In this document: in pieces, positions 1 to 8,397 of the stretch | How the letters are laid out: each line of letters starts with the position of its first letter | How positions within the stretch are numbered: the first letter of the stretch is position 1 | IMG/VR virus record: IMGVR_UViG_3300027721_000066 | Location: 1-26,390 of that record | Reading direction: 5' to 3' (one strand) | Length of the DNA: 26,390 nucleotides | Origin: a virus | The notes under the pieces: model-generated | Seen by the model: only the letters and a program-made list of their open reading frames with translations | Databases searched by the model: none | What the model was told of the DNA's origin: nothing | Position numbers and translations under genes: made by a program

Positions 1-217
1 AGTTTACTCCGCTAATGGTAGCGGTGGTAAAGAACACTTCTGGTTGTCGCATAAATAAAGTATTGTAGATATACCTCTGTGCGTTGTTCAGTTTACTGAT
101 TATGTATTCATTACGAATAGATCCGCTGGTGTCCTGACCTTGAACCTTCTCGGTTGACCAATCGTTCAAAGCCATTCTCACATCGGAAACCATTTGATAA
201 CAGTTATTGTAGGTCAT
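1..217 (-). CDS. Head-tail connector / tail accessory protein, 3' part cut off by window edge
   Basis: The reading frame starts at an ATG at 217 with an AGGAG site 10 bases upstream and runs off the left edge without a stop, giving 72 residues. It contains MTYNNCYQMVSDVRMALND near the start and KLNNAQRYIYNTLF in the middle, a helical pattern typical of phage connector or gp4/gp6-like head-completion proteins that dock under the portal. Its position at the downstream end of a terminase-portal-scaffold-capsid series matches where P22-like phages encode the tail accessory factor. The family call rests on position and style of sequence rather than on a diagnostic motif. Confidence 0.6.
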   Translation of the reverse strand, partial: MTYNNCYQMVSDVRMALNDWSTEKVQGQDTSGSIRNEYIISKLNNAQRYIYNTLFMRQPEVFFTTATISGVN

Positions 218-236
218 CTATGTTGGCTCCTCGTTA

Positions 237-746
237 TTACTTGGGTACTTTGGCACTCTTTTCAGTTTGATCGGCTTTCATCATCTTCATCATCTCCGCC
301 ATTTGCTCTCTCATCTCTTTCAATTCCGCCTTCAACTTGGCGTTCTCTTCTGTTGATTTTGATATAGCAGCCTTCTCATCGTCTTTCAAATTGTATGGTT
401 CTAACAATTCAATACCAAGATCCATAGCATACTTCCTTACTTCTTCAGTAGGCTGTATGTATGGAACACCTTTAATCTTGTTGTCTGTATTAGTCTGGTT
501 GTAAATAGTTATTTGCTTCTTCTTGAATTCCTTGAATTTACGAAGACCTTCTGTGCCTTTTACTTTCTCATTGTCTCCATACTCTAACTTTACTAATCCT
601 CTGTTGTCATAATGCTGGGTGTGAATAATGTGATTCGCCGCACTATCAGAGATTTTGATTTTGTCGCCCGGATTTAACTTATACTCTAATCCATCGTGAA
701 ACACACTTACTAATTCACCAGTTGGGTTGTACAGAACAGTTGACAT
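237..746 (-). CDS. Small head-module protein with C-terminal coiled coil, function unknown
   Basis: The protein has 169 residues and starts at an ATG behind GGAGG. The first ~75 residues look like a small beta-rich domain (tyrosines, glycines, GDKIKIS). From about residue 125 there is a charged helix (EENAKLKAELKEMREQMAEM) predicted to form a coiled coil, ending in a lysine-rich tail. It lies between the capsid region and the connector gene, 19 bases from the connector start, so it is probably co-transcribed and may be a head-completion or minor structural protein. No family is recognised. Confidence 0.6.
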   Translation of the reverse strand: MSTVLYNPTGELVSVFHDGLEYKLNPGDKIKISDSAANHIIHTQHYDNRGLVKLEYGDNEKVKGTEGLRKFKEFKKKQITIYNQTNTDNKIKGVPYIQPTEEVRKYAMDLGIELLEPYNLKDDEKAAISKSTEENAKLKAELKEMREQMAEMMKMMKADQTEKSAKVPK

Positions 747-759
747 AATTTCCTCCGCT

Positions 760-786
760 CACACAAGGTTAGTATCTAACAGTGTG
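760..786. other. Intergenic hairpin
   Basis: CACAC-aag-GTTAG, loop TAT, CTAAC-a-GTGTG forms a two-part stem between two minus-strand head genes. There is no U-run on the minus-strand side, so a processing or mRNA-stability element is more likely than a terminator for the head transcript. On the plus strand it is followed by TCTTGTTTTTATTT, so it could stop antisense transcription. Confidence 0.45.
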
Positions 787-796
787 TGTCTTGTTT

Positions 797-1225
797 TTAT
801 TTACCGAATGATTTCCCCTTCGGCTTGGGGGTTACTTTACAGAACGGGTCGGCTTTGCCGCCAAAGAAAGCTTTGTTGAAAGCCTTCATAAGGACACGCC
901 GATCTTCTCTTGTCATAGCTAGAATCTCTTCAGACGCTTTAGCTCTTTGTTTCTTTGCAAACTCCTCAATAGCATAAGACGATTTACTTAATCTATCTCT
1001 AACATCATCTCTATGAGTATCCATCTCTGCTATATGTTTAACGTCATCCATACCAAAATGCTTGAAACTACCATCTGGATTTTCTATCCACAATACTTCC
1101 ACTGGTTCACCAGTAGCTCTTTTGTAAGTAATCACAAACCTTTGTATCTCATTGTTGAAATAGCAATCTAAATCTGGTGAGATCAGTTTTAGTTCTTTTA
1201 ATGAGCCTCTGTCCGGTGTGTACAA
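797..1225 (-). CDS. Hypothetical head-module protein (TTG start)
   Basis: The protein has 142 residues. The only well-placed start is TTG at 1225, eight bases after a strong AGGAGG; the next methionine codon is far inside. The N-terminal half looks beta-rich (ENPDGSFKHFGMDD); the C-terminal half is helical and ends in a basic, proline/lysine-rich tail. It sits in the late head operon between two other small structural-type genes. No family is recognised; a head-completion or decoration role is only a guess from position. Confidence 0.55.
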   Translation of the reverse strand: MYTPDRGSLKELKLISPDLDCYFNNEIQRFVITYKRATGEPVEVLWIENPDGSFKHFGMDDVKHIAEMDTHRDDVRDRLSKSSYAIEEFAKKQRAKASEEILAMTREDRRVLMKAFNKAFFGGKADPFCKVTPKPKGKSFGK

Positions 1226-1248
1226 AATCTATTCCTCCTAATAGGTAA

Positions 1249-1272
1249 GGCGAGGGATTTTACTCCCCCGCC
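1249..1272. other. Intergenic GC-rich hairpin
   Basis: GGCGAGGG pairs with CCCCCGCC (seven of eight positions) around the loop ATTTTACT, just downstream of the 194-residue head gene and upstream of the next ribosome binding site. No U-tract follows on the minus strand, which suggests RNA processing or attenuation rather than full termination. Confidence 0.45.
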
Positions 1273-1279
1273 CACAAGA

Positions 1280-1864
1280 TTACACTGCTTCGTAAGAAGT
1301 AGTATGTCTGAAATTATCCGTAGAAGTCATATTGACAGTGTATTCGTATTCCACGCCCCAGATTTCAATCTCATTCGCCTCTGCTCCACCAAGATCGGTA
1401 AGAGTAAGAACCGTAAGAATAAGTTTATCTGTAGTAGGAATGTAAGCTTCACTGCTAGTGTCTACCCAATCAGTGATGCCAAAAGCATTGGCTGTAGTCG
1501 AAACAGCACCACTCCAAGTAGTAACAACAGGAGAGGTGATGTCAGCAACAGCTTCTCCCTCTGCTCTACCCATATAACCAAAACTAAAGGTAGGAGTATC
1601 CGCATCAGTACTAGAATGGGTATACCAAACTCTCCATCTCAATGGCTCTGAATAATCATAATCCCAAGGGATAACGAAGGTATCATAAAGTTCATCACCA
1701 TTCGCTCCGCCAAGAGCAACAACTTGCTCCGAGGCAGCTACTGAACAAGCAGCAAGAACCACACCACCAGTTCCTTCAAAGGTTCCATTGAGACAGCCTT
1801 GCATATCCTGTACTCTGTGAAATTCTTTCTTTGTCTTTAAAGCAATGTTTCTATCTCTAATCAT
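1280..1864 (-). CDS. Putative capsid-associated (decoration-like) structural protein
   Basis: The protein has 194 residues and starts at an ATG behind GGAGG. The first ~25 residues are basic (MIRDRNIALKTKKEFHRVQD); the rest is rich in Thr, Ser, Ala, Val and aromatic residues in alternating patterns (WDYDYSEPLRWRVWYTHSS), typical of an all-beta virion protein. It is the first gene after the major capsid gene, the common place for head decoration or stabilising proteins. No catalytic motif is visible. The decoration role is inferred from position and beta-rich composition. Confidence 0.6.
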   Translation of the reverse strand: MIRDRNIALKTKKEFHRVQDMQGCLNGTFEGTGGVVLAACSVAASEQVVALGGANGDELYDTFVIPWDYDYSEPLRWRVWYTHSSTDADTPTFSFGYMGRAEGEAVADITSPVVTTWSGAVSTTANAFGITDWVDTSSEAYIPTTDKLILTVLTLTDLGGAEANEIEIWGVEYEYTVNMTSTDNFRHTTSYEAV

Positions 1865-1885
1865 TGTATGCCTCCATAGTTGTCC

Positions 1886-1910
1886 CCCACGGGAGGATTA
1901 GTCCCGTGGG
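1886..1910. terminator. Perfect hairpin downstream of the major capsid gene
   Basis: CCCACGGG and CCCGTGGG form an uninterrupted 8-bp stem around a 9-base loop, 23 bases beyond the capsid stop. On the minus strand the downstream side lacks a U-run; on the plus strand it is followed by an A/T-rich stretch. It may be a partial terminator or processing stem that sets capsid mRNA excess over the next gene. Confidence 0.55.
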
Positions 1911-1932
1911 ATACTATATATTTATTTACTAA

Positions 1933-3240
1933 TTACGCAGTTGGTTCCACAAGGTCTTTCAATACGGTCAAGCAGTTACGCTGTTGAACACCAAGGTTAG
2001 TTCTGATCTTAAGTGCCATAGTGTAAACATCATAACTGGTTGTCTGAAGCAGTTTGCCTTCATTTACCCAACCAATAGGAGTCAACTCATACTTCTCAAT
2101 CACGCCTTTAGGCTCGAAGAAAATCATACCAGGCTGTGCGTCTCTGTCGATGATGATCGTTACAGTTCCGTCGCCGGCTGCGAAAGACAACTCTTCGTAA
2201 CCACCCTTAAGCTTGCTATCCATAAATCTACGATCGTTAATCAAAAGATTAGCGTACTTACGTCTCTGACCCAAACCCATCCTCAAAATATCTACCTTCT
2301 TACCACTCACCTGACGGGTCTTGTTAATAGCCTGTAGCATAAGGTCGATAGACAATTCTCTTTCTACTCCACTATTGCTCAAAATATTGGCAGCCCACTT
2401 TGGATGGCTGGCAACGGCAATATTTTCAAAAGTAGAAATCAAAGTACCATCGTCATAAATACCCAACAGACCTGTCAATTCACGAGCGGTATTAGAGGTA
2501 GCATGAACAGCTTCACGCGCTCCCTGCTTTACCATATAGGCACCATCAGGAACAGCGGCGGTAGTAATAGTATAACTTCTAAAAGCAGTAATAGGATGGA
2601 CTGCCTTGTAGGTGCCATCATTACCTTCGAAGGTAACTACCTTGGTGCCAGTGTTAGAATAAGAAACTCTACAAGAAGTAGAACTCTGGTCTACGTTGGC
2701 TCCATCATAGAAGTCAACAATCATTCCATCTCTTACATACTGAACGCCACGAGTGTTATTCAATGTGGCAGTCCAAGCGGCGGAAGTAGACAGAGAATCA
2801 GAAGCGGCGGAAAGAGTTCCAATCAAACCGAAACCATCTCCCCAGCACTGTCTGTTCAAATCATCCAAAAGAGCCTGGTAAGTGTCATCTACTTGACCAG
2901 CAAGTCCCAAAACAAAAGAATCCAAATTACTAATCGCGGTGTCAATCATATTACCAGTAATCTGTAGTTGGGAATAAACACTCTTTGGCAGAATCAAACC
3001 TTTGTCATACTTTCCAACAACGGCGGCAGGAAGCAATTCACCTTCCAGACGAGCACCAGCGTTCTGGGCTCTCTCATATCTCACACCAAACGCAAAACCC
3101 TCACCAGCTGGTTTAACACTGGACTTGGGGAACTGATTGTAAGTAGTAACTTCATCAGCGAACTGATTTGTAATACCATCACCATACACCGTTTTTAGAG
3201 TATCGGCTAAACTCGTAAGGGTTGCACTATCAATAGCCAT
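1933..3240 (-). CDS. Major capsid (coat) protein
   Basis: At 435 residues this matches the size of P22-type coat proteins (about 430). The sequence begins MAIDSATLTSLADTLKTVYG and has the mixed helical start, long beta-rich middle (~130-240, where an inserted domain would sit) and C-terminal beta region of HK97-fold coats. It directly follows the scaffold-like gene (21-base gap), and is preceded by GGAGG. Order portal, scaffold, coat supports the call more than any single motif. It would form the icosahedral shell. Confidence 0.85.
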   Translation of the reverse strand: MAIDSATLTSLADTLKTVYGDGITNQFADEVTTYNQFPKSSVKPAGEGFAFGVRYERAQNAGARLEGELLPAAVVGKYDKGLILPKSVYSQLQITGNMIDTAISNLDSFVLGLAGQVDDTYQALLDDLNRQCWGDGFGLIGTLSAASDSLSTSAAWTATLNNTRGVQYVRDGMIVDFYDGANVDQSSTSCRVSYSNTGTKVVTFEGNDGTYKAVHPITAFRSYTITTAAVPDGAYMVKQGAREAVHATSNTARELTGLLGIYDDGTLISTFENIAVASHPKWAANILSNSGVERELSIDLMLQAINKTRQVSGKKVDILRMGLGQRRKYANLLINDRRFMDSKLKGGYEELSFAAGDGTVTIIIDRDAQPGMIFFEPKGVIEKYELTPIGWVNEGKLLQTTSYDVYTMALKIRTNLGVQQRNCLTVLKDLVEPTA

Positions 3241-3261
3241 ATTATTCTATAGCCTCCATTT

Positions 3262-4047
3262 TTATAGTTTTAATCTTTCTCTGTAAATCTCCGTAGCCTC
3301 TTTAATAGTTTTAGGCTTACGTTCTTCGGTGACTACAGTGGTTTCTCCCGTCGGGGTAATAGGCGGTACTTTTATCTTACCTGATCTATACTCCTCTATA
3401 ATACTGTCTCTCAACTTGTTATATTTAGTTATACCATCCTTTATTGCCTTCCTTACTGCTACCTTGTCTTGGATGTCCACTTCAGTGAAGGGATTCTCCA
3501 CTCCAAGGGAATAAGCAATGAAAGACTTATGTGTATCAGGTATATCTAATTTACTCAAAGAACTTTGAACTTCGCTGGTGTAATCCTTAATCGCTCTGGC
3601 GTTCTCTTCGATAGCCCGGCGTTCGGATTCTTTAGCGTCTCGTTCTCGTTTCTCCTTCTCCAGTTGAGTAGCGTATTCTTCGGGGTCTGTTTCACGAAGC
3701 TTCTGGTGCTTTTGTTCAGCCCAATAAGCCTCAACCTTCTGTCTCCACTCTTTTGCTTCTTTTAATTCCTTGATATCTTCTTTACCCACGGCTTGCCTCA
3801 ATTCTCTTGAGGTCTTTAGATCTTCTAACATCTCATCTAGATTATCATAACCGTGCTCTTCCAATGTCGATTCAATTTTCGCTTCTACGGCTCGCGCTGC
3901 CTTCCAGCGAGGATTCTGGTCGAATGGAAGTTTTTCTTCAGCCGCTGAGGAACCGTCTGCTTTCTTTGCCTCAGTGATCGGTTTGGCTCCGTCTTGTTGT
4001 CCATCTTCTACTTTGACCTGTGTAAGGTCCTTAACTTCTTCTGGCAT
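3262..4047 (-). CDS. Scaffolding protein (probable)
   Basis: The protein has 261 residues and starts at an ATG behind AAAGGAGG. It is highly charged and nearly all helical, with an acidic low-complexity N-terminus (MPEEVKDLTQVKVEDGQQDG), a long coiled-coil run of Lys/Glu/Arg from about residue 55 to 160, and a basic C-terminal segment (REERKPKT... EIYRERLKL) that fits the coat-binding helix-turn-helix end of scaffolds. It sits between portal and coat, the standard scaffold position in P22-like phages (gp8 is about 300 residues). It would direct procapsid assembly and then leave. No protease domain is seen. Confidence 0.75.
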   Translation of the reverse strand: MPEEVKDLTQVKVEDGQQDGAKPITEAKKADGSSAAEEKLPFDQNPRWKAARAVEAKIESTLEEHGYDNLDEMLEDLKTSRELRQAVGKEDIKELKEAKEWRQKVEAYWAEQKHQKLRETDPEEYATQLEKEKRERDAKESERRAIEENARAIKDYTSEVQSSLSKLDIPDTHKSFIAYSLGVENPFTEVDIQDKVAVRKAIKDGITKYNKLRDSIIEEYRSGKIKVPPITPTGETTVVTEERKPKTIKEATEIYRERLKL

Positions 4048-4110
4048 AACTGCCTCCTTTTACATAGTATGTATCATTAGATATCACAGTATGTATTTTG
4101 TAGTTTTTTA

Positions 4111-4284
4111 TTACTTTTTTGTACCTTTTTTATTCTTATCAGGTACAAAACCACCAAATTCTATGGCGTTTAGTAATCTTAATTGTGCTTTTGCATTTCT
4201 TAAGGTCATAGGTTTCTTGGACTTATCACCTGATGGTCCGTTTACCTTGTATCCTTCCTTGTCTTTTCGTAGTTTATATGGCAT
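4111..4284 (-). CDS. 57-residue basic miniprotein between portal and scaffold
   Basis: An ATG immediately follows the portal stop codon (TAA then ATG), with AGAGGTG inside the portal 3' end as ribosome binding site. The 57-residue product starts MPYKLRKDKEGYKVNGPSG and ends in a lysine-rich tail. Its opening MPYKLRK, central Pro-Met-Thr-Leu segment and AKAQLRLLNAIE helix resemble small proteins often found beside packaging and head genes of environmental phages, whose role is unknown. Direct stop-start coupling with the portal gene supports it as real. Confidence 0.7.
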   Translation of the reverse strand: MPYKLRKDKEGYKVNGPSGDKSKKPMTLRNAKAQLRLLNAIEFGGFVPDKNKKGTKK

Positions 4285-6354
4285 TTACAACACCTCTTCT
4301 GCTGCTGGCGCTTGTTCTGACTCACCAGGCTGTTGTTTTGCTGCTTCTACTCCCTGTTCTGCTTGAAACTGTGCCTGTTGCATCTGGTCCATCAGCATTT
4401 TGTGTAGATCAGTATGAGCAATTAGTACTGTTTGTGCCTCTTGTTTCAAATCTTGGAACTGCGGGGAGAGAATAAAGTTCCTATGGGTCTCATAATGGAT
4501 CTTGTGGTTGTCAAACTTGAACAAAGGATCATCATTTACAACTACTAACTCACCAGTCTGTTGATTAGGCATAGCTAACATAATGCCTTGTATCTGACTT
4601 CCGTCTAATTTGTCATCTTTTACACTAAATTTTATCTTTTCGTGCTCTAATTCCGCCCTATTTGTATCTATAGATATAGTATTAGGTAAGTTTCCTAGTC
4701 CAATACGACGAAGAAGTTCTTGTCGTAGGGATGGATCTTGGGTCAAATCACCAAAGAAACCTTCCTTTGCTAGACTTATCATAGTCTGGGTTTGACCTGT
4801 CTTGGTAGATGATATACCAGTAGTCAATTCCAGCATTACATCATCGTTACCTCTTAAGTCTGACGACTTAAACATCTTCACATCAATAGCAGAAGCGTCA
4901 TTTACTATCTTCATAATCCTTTTTTCTGTGTATAGTTCTTCCGCCAGTAACAATCTCTTTCTATACACCCTCTTCAAAGAACGATAGAATCTTCTTATGT
5001 CTGGTGTGTGACCCCGCTCGGCTGCTTCTTGTAGCATATCCACCAATACACCAGAAGCGGCGGAACCAGGAATACCTCCCCTCAATACGTGGTTAGGATC
5101 TCCTGCCGCGTCCTGTGCGGTCTGTCTATGTATTTCTCTCTCCTTGATAAACTGTTCAGGTAGTGGAGTTCCACGATCAATCTTTGGGGGTTGTCCTCCT
5201 GAAGTCCTAGGATCGTACTTCACAGCCAAGAATGACAAACCTTGGTTACTTACTCTTTCCAGATTGACCGCTTCCTTACCCACAGGTATAAATAGTATAG
5301 GTCTACCAAATGATTTTCTATTTATAGCTACGGCTTGGTCTATCTCATTTATATTAGTTTGGGGGGAAATAAGATCGTTTATACCGCCTTCAGACCAGAA
5401 TCTACCAGGAATTTGTAGATATTGAAAGTCAGTTAGGGTATAATAGAACACACCATCTTTGGTAGGTATAGGTAATCTAGGAGAATCTAATAGTACAGTA
5501 TCATTAGTGGATACTATATATCTGCCTTCAGGATATTCTTTGGTTGGTTTGAACTCCAGCTCCTGAAACACGCATAGTTCAGAGTTGGGATCTAAATCAA
5601 TAGAAGAAGAACTACCTAATCCTATACCCTTCCAAGGACTTACATTAGCCACTAACTGCATAAGGCGTCTCTGATAGTTCAATTTCAAATCGGTGGAATC
5701 ACTATTTACTTTTGTTTTGAACGTGTCTTCTACCCATTCTGTGGACTTGAGGGACTTTATCCCGACCCATCTTTTATCGGTCAACTTGTCGCCAAACTGA
5801 TCTACTACTACATTGAAAGGTATTACACATTCAGACGCCACGTCACCGGTAGGTATGAGCTTACCATTACTATCTATACCATACTTACCTCTACTGATCA
5901 TAGGAAAGGTTCTCATAAAGGCAGTGCCGCAGATAACCATCCACAAGGCTACCTTATCTCTTTCATCTTTGAACTCCTCGTCGTAGTCCAAGTCCATAGA
6001 AGTAAGGAGTTGTTCTCCCAGGCGGGCTGCTTCCCTATCTTCCATACTGTTAGAGTTAGGATAGATCTTGATAGAGTATTCTTTATTTAGGATAAGCGCC
6101 TTCATAGAACGGACATAATCACGGAGGATGTTAGAAACCGGGGTGGGGGTGAAAGGGGAAATCTTACTTGACCTGCGGAAGGTCTTGGCTGTCTCATACC
6201 ACTCTATATACTGCTCTCCACAGTAGTATAAGATGTTACGAAACCACTCTCTTTCTAACATTTCCCTTGAAGGATTTATCACGCCGGGATTGAACACATC
6301 GCTCATAAAAGTGGTAATGTCTTTACCGTACATTGTTTTATCTTTTTTTGACAT
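4285..6354 (-). CDS. Portal protein (P22-like size)
   Basis: The protein has 689 residues, close to the ~725 of the P22 portal. It starts at ATG with AAGGA upstream. The N-terminal part has REWFRNILYYCGEQYIEWY, a helical region typical of portals, then PVSNILRDYVRSMKALIL and repeated polar segments of the stem/wing. The C-terminal ~40 residues are Gln/Ala/Glu-rich (QMQQAQFQAEQGVEAAKQQ), which fits the helical barrel. It would form the dodecameric DNA channel at one capsid vertex. It is separated from the terminase only by a small membrane-protein gene, and is followed at once by the 57-residue gene. Confidence 0.85.
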   Translation of the reverse strand: MSKKDKTMYGKDITTFMSDVFNPGVINPSREMLEREWFRNILYYCGEQYIEWYETAKTFRRSSKISPFTPTPVSNILRDYVRSMKALILNKEYSIKIYPNSNSMEDREAARLGEQLLTSMDLDYDEEFKDERDKVALWMVICGTAFMRTFPMISRGKYGIDSNGKLIPTGDVASECVIPFNVVVDQFGDKLTDKRWVGIKSLKSTEWVEDTFKTKVNSDSTDLKLNYQRRLMQLVANVSPWKGIGLGSSSSIDLDPNSELCVFQELEFKPTKEYPEGRYIVSTNDTVLLDSPRLPIPTKDGVFYYTLTDFQYLQIPGRFWSEGGINDLISPQTNINEIDQAVAINRKSFGRPILFIPVGKEAVNLERVSNQGLSFLAVKYDPRTSGGQPPKIDRGTPLPEQFIKEREIHRQTAQDAAGDPNHVLRGGIPGSAASGVLVDMLQEAAERGHTPDIRRFYRSLKRVYRKRLLLAEELYTEKRIMKIVNDASAIDVKMFKSSDLRGNDDVMLELTTGISSTKTGQTQTMISLAKEGFFGDLTQDPSLRQELLRRIGLGNLPNTISIDTNRAELEHEKIKFSVKDDKLDGSQIQGIMLAMPNQQTGELVVVNDDPLFKFDNHKIHYETHRNFILSPQFQDLKQEAQTVLIAHTDLHKMLMDQMQQAQFQAEQGVEAAKQQPGESEQAPAAEEVL

Positions 6355-6367
6355 TGTTTATTATCCT

Positions 6368-6619
6368 TTATACTACCGAGATACCTTCTTCTTTTGATTT
6401 ACTCAACCGTTCTAACATTTCAGCCACGGTAGGTTGAGGTGACGCTTCAGTGTCAGTTACTTCTACCCCGCCGACTGTCAAAGGCTGGTACACTACCGGA
6501 GGTGGATTGATTATCTTCTCTATCAATTCTTTCTCATACTTCCTGGATTGATGATTATTATAGATATTGTAAATGAGTAAGGCTATTACAACAATCACTA
6601 ATGAAATGCTTTCTAACAT
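6368..6619 (-). CDS. Small single-pass membrane protein
   Basis: The protein has 83 residues, with one hydrophobic helix at about residues 3-20 (LESISLVIVVIALLIYNIY), a charged juxtamembrane helix (KYEKELIEKI), a PPP turn and a polar C-terminal tail. It starts one base past the terminase stop; its ribosome binding site (AAGGAG) lies in the terminase 3' end, so the two are translationally linked. It lies between large terminase and portal. A role in lysis (spanin- or antiholin-like) or in tethering packaging to the membrane is possible, but nothing in the sequence decides it. Confidence 0.65.
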   Translation of the reverse strand: MLESISLVIVVIALLIYNIYNNHQSRKYEKELIEKIINPPPVVYQPLTVGGVEVTDTEASPQPTVAEMLERLSKSKEEGISVV

Positions 6620-6620
6620 A

Positions 6621-8117
6621 CTAATCTCCTTCTAATATCTCCGTAAAGTATTCTTCTACTGCTTCTAATTCCAACTTACGGTCTTCCTCTATTTGTTCAT
6701 TCTGCGCTCGTTCTTCTTCCCAAGCTATTCTCGCTAGTGTGGGTAACTTCTCGTAGGTAGCTTGTCGCTCTCGCTCTTTGATTACTTTGTCTACATCTGT
6801 TTGAGAAATACCCACTGGGCGAGCCATCATAAGGTGGCATGCACTGTCAAAACAGTGATTTTCTGAAGTTACATCTATATACTCTATCTTGTTTTTATCT
6901 ACAGGTATTAGTGGTATAGTCCTAATAAAGTTCTTACAGTTCTCATACACCTGAAGCATAGGCTTCGTTTCTTTGTTCTCGGGAATAAAAAGTCTGGACC
7001 TAAATTGTCTTATCTTCAAATCCCTGCTAGGATCACCAGGAAGTAACTTAATATTGTATGTGTCAAATATGTCGGCAGTAGAAGGTCCTTGTCCACCACC
7101 TTTGTAATCTGGTTTCTTATTAAAGCAGTCAGGACCAGCTAGTCTTGTGATATCCTTATTAGTTATACCTAATGTTTTTTCTATCTCAATAATACCTCTA
7201 GCTATTTCTTCGTCCGTAAGCCGTAGTCCTACATTAGGTTCTCCGTTCCATCCATACCACTCATGAAAGTGAAACAATCTATCTTCGTGGTCTACATACC
7301 ACCATTGGGCGCTAAATGGATGCCCATACCCCCAATCAAAGCAGAAAAACAAAGGAGCAAATTCGGGTATAGGAATATCGGAAGGAACTACATGGTATTT
7401 CTTTTGAAAATCAAATGCTTGTCCACCTACAACATCGAATGAGCAGAAGAACTCTTGCTCTATCAAATCATCACTCATTCCTTGTTTTCGTTCATCTTCA
7501 ATAGCTGCCCTAGTAATAATGGGGGAACCGTCGTCTCTTACAGTATCGTCTATAGTAAGTAATTGAGCAAACCAATTAGGATCATCTTTAGCCATTTCAT
7601 ACAATCTTTTGCCATGATTCTGACCCCTCGGCGTGTAAATAAATATCGCCCAACCACCATTCTCCATAAGAATGGGTCTGAACAAATCCCATGCGTCAGG
7701 ATCTTGTAAAGCATACTCACTGAATACACAGCCTATTGGGTTTGTACCTACAACAGAGTTATAGTTGTCAGTACCTACTATTTGGAATAAGGAACCATTG
7801 ATAGTCCTTATTTTCATTTCAGTGTTATTTATCTCGCCGGCAATAAGTTCTTTAGGGAAATGGTCTATGAAACGCATACCTTCTTTGTTAGTGCCATCCC
7901 ATAGAATCTTACGACCTTGGGCGAAAGTAGGAAAAAAGTAATAGTAAGAACCTACTCTTTGGAACATCTTGGATATGGTAAGGTTCATTACTGTACTATC
8001 TTTCCCGGCGCGACGATGCCAGACTAACACAGCTCTCTTTATACCAGATTCTAACGCATTGAATACCTCACGCTGATAGGATCTAGGCTTGAATAGGTGA
8101 GGTAGAGTTATCTCCAT
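6621..8117 (-). CDS. terL: Terminase large subunit (packaging ATPase and nuclease)
   Basis: The protein has 498 residues. The ATPase Walker A is WHRRAGKD at residues 33-40, a hallmark of this terminase group. The Walker B region is VFSEYALQDPDAWD with acidic Glu134, and a coupling-type motif YTPRGQNHGK lies at about 161-170. The C-terminal RNase H-like nuclease begins at FCFDWGYGHP, with the first metal-binding Asp at 261; further acidic residues follow. It would cut the concatemer and power DNA entry through the portal. The start overlaps the small-subunit-like gene by 35 bases. It ends in TAG, with the next gene starting two bases on, which shows TAG is a normal stop here. Confidence 0.95.
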   Translation of the reverse strand: MEITLPHLFKPRSYQREVFNALESGIKRAVLVWHRRAGKDSTVMNLTISKMFQRVGSYYYFFPTFAQGRKILWDGTNKEGMRFIDHFPKELIAGEINNTEMKIRTINGSLFQIVGTDNYNSVVGTNPIGCVFSEYALQDPDAWDLFRPILMENGGWAIFIYTPRGQNHGKRLYEMAKDDPNWFAQLLTIDDTVRDDGSPIITRAAIEDERKQGMSDDLIEQEFFCSFDVVGGQAFDFQKKYHVVPSDIPIPEFAPLFFCFDWGYGHPFSAQWWYVDHEDRLFHFHEWYGWNGEPNVGLRLTDEEIARGIIEIEKTLGITNKDITRLAGPDCFNKKPDYKGGGQGPSTADIFDTYNIKLLPGDPSRDLKIRQFRSRLFIPENKETKPMLQVYENCKNFIRTIPLIPVDKNKIEYIDVTSENHCFDSACHLMMARPVGISQTDVDKVIKERERQATYEKLPTLARIAWEEERAQNEQIEEDRKLELEAVEEYFTEILEGD

Positions 8118-8397
8118 CCTGTTTATCCTTATATGATACTATAGTAACATGTAGCTTACCATCAGAAGTAATGTCCTCGCTTATTGATTGGTGACATTTA
8201 CCAAGTGATCTATCCATCAAAATCTCTGCTGCTTTCATACGGTTTTGGGCACTATACTTTGTACTGGTAGCTATCTTATATAACTCATCTATTAGAACTT
8301 TGAAGTCATCTCCTACCTTTGTTCTTATATATCTACCTATATCTGCTGATATAGATTTCTTTGTCGCTGCTTTATTTCCCTTCTCAAATTTAGGCAC
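8083..8397 (-). CDS. Terminase small subunit-like DNA-binding protein (GTG start)
   Basis: The protein has 104 residues and starts at GTG at 8397, nine bases after GGAG. It opens with a basic segment (MPKFEKGNKAATKKS) like the start of many small terminase or packaging DNA-recognition proteins, followed by helices including KYSAQNRMKAAEILMDRSLGK, typical of a helical pac-binding domain. It overlaps the large-subunit start by 35 bases and the preceding HNH gene by 8 bases, so it is tightly coupled. The family assignment rests on position and the N-terminal pattern. Confidence 0.7.
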   Translation of the reverse strand: MPKFEKGNKAATKKSISADIGRYIRTKVGDDFKVLIDELYKIATSTKYSAQNRMKAAEILMDRSLGKCHQSISEDITSDGKLHVTIVSYKDKQDGDNSTSPIQA

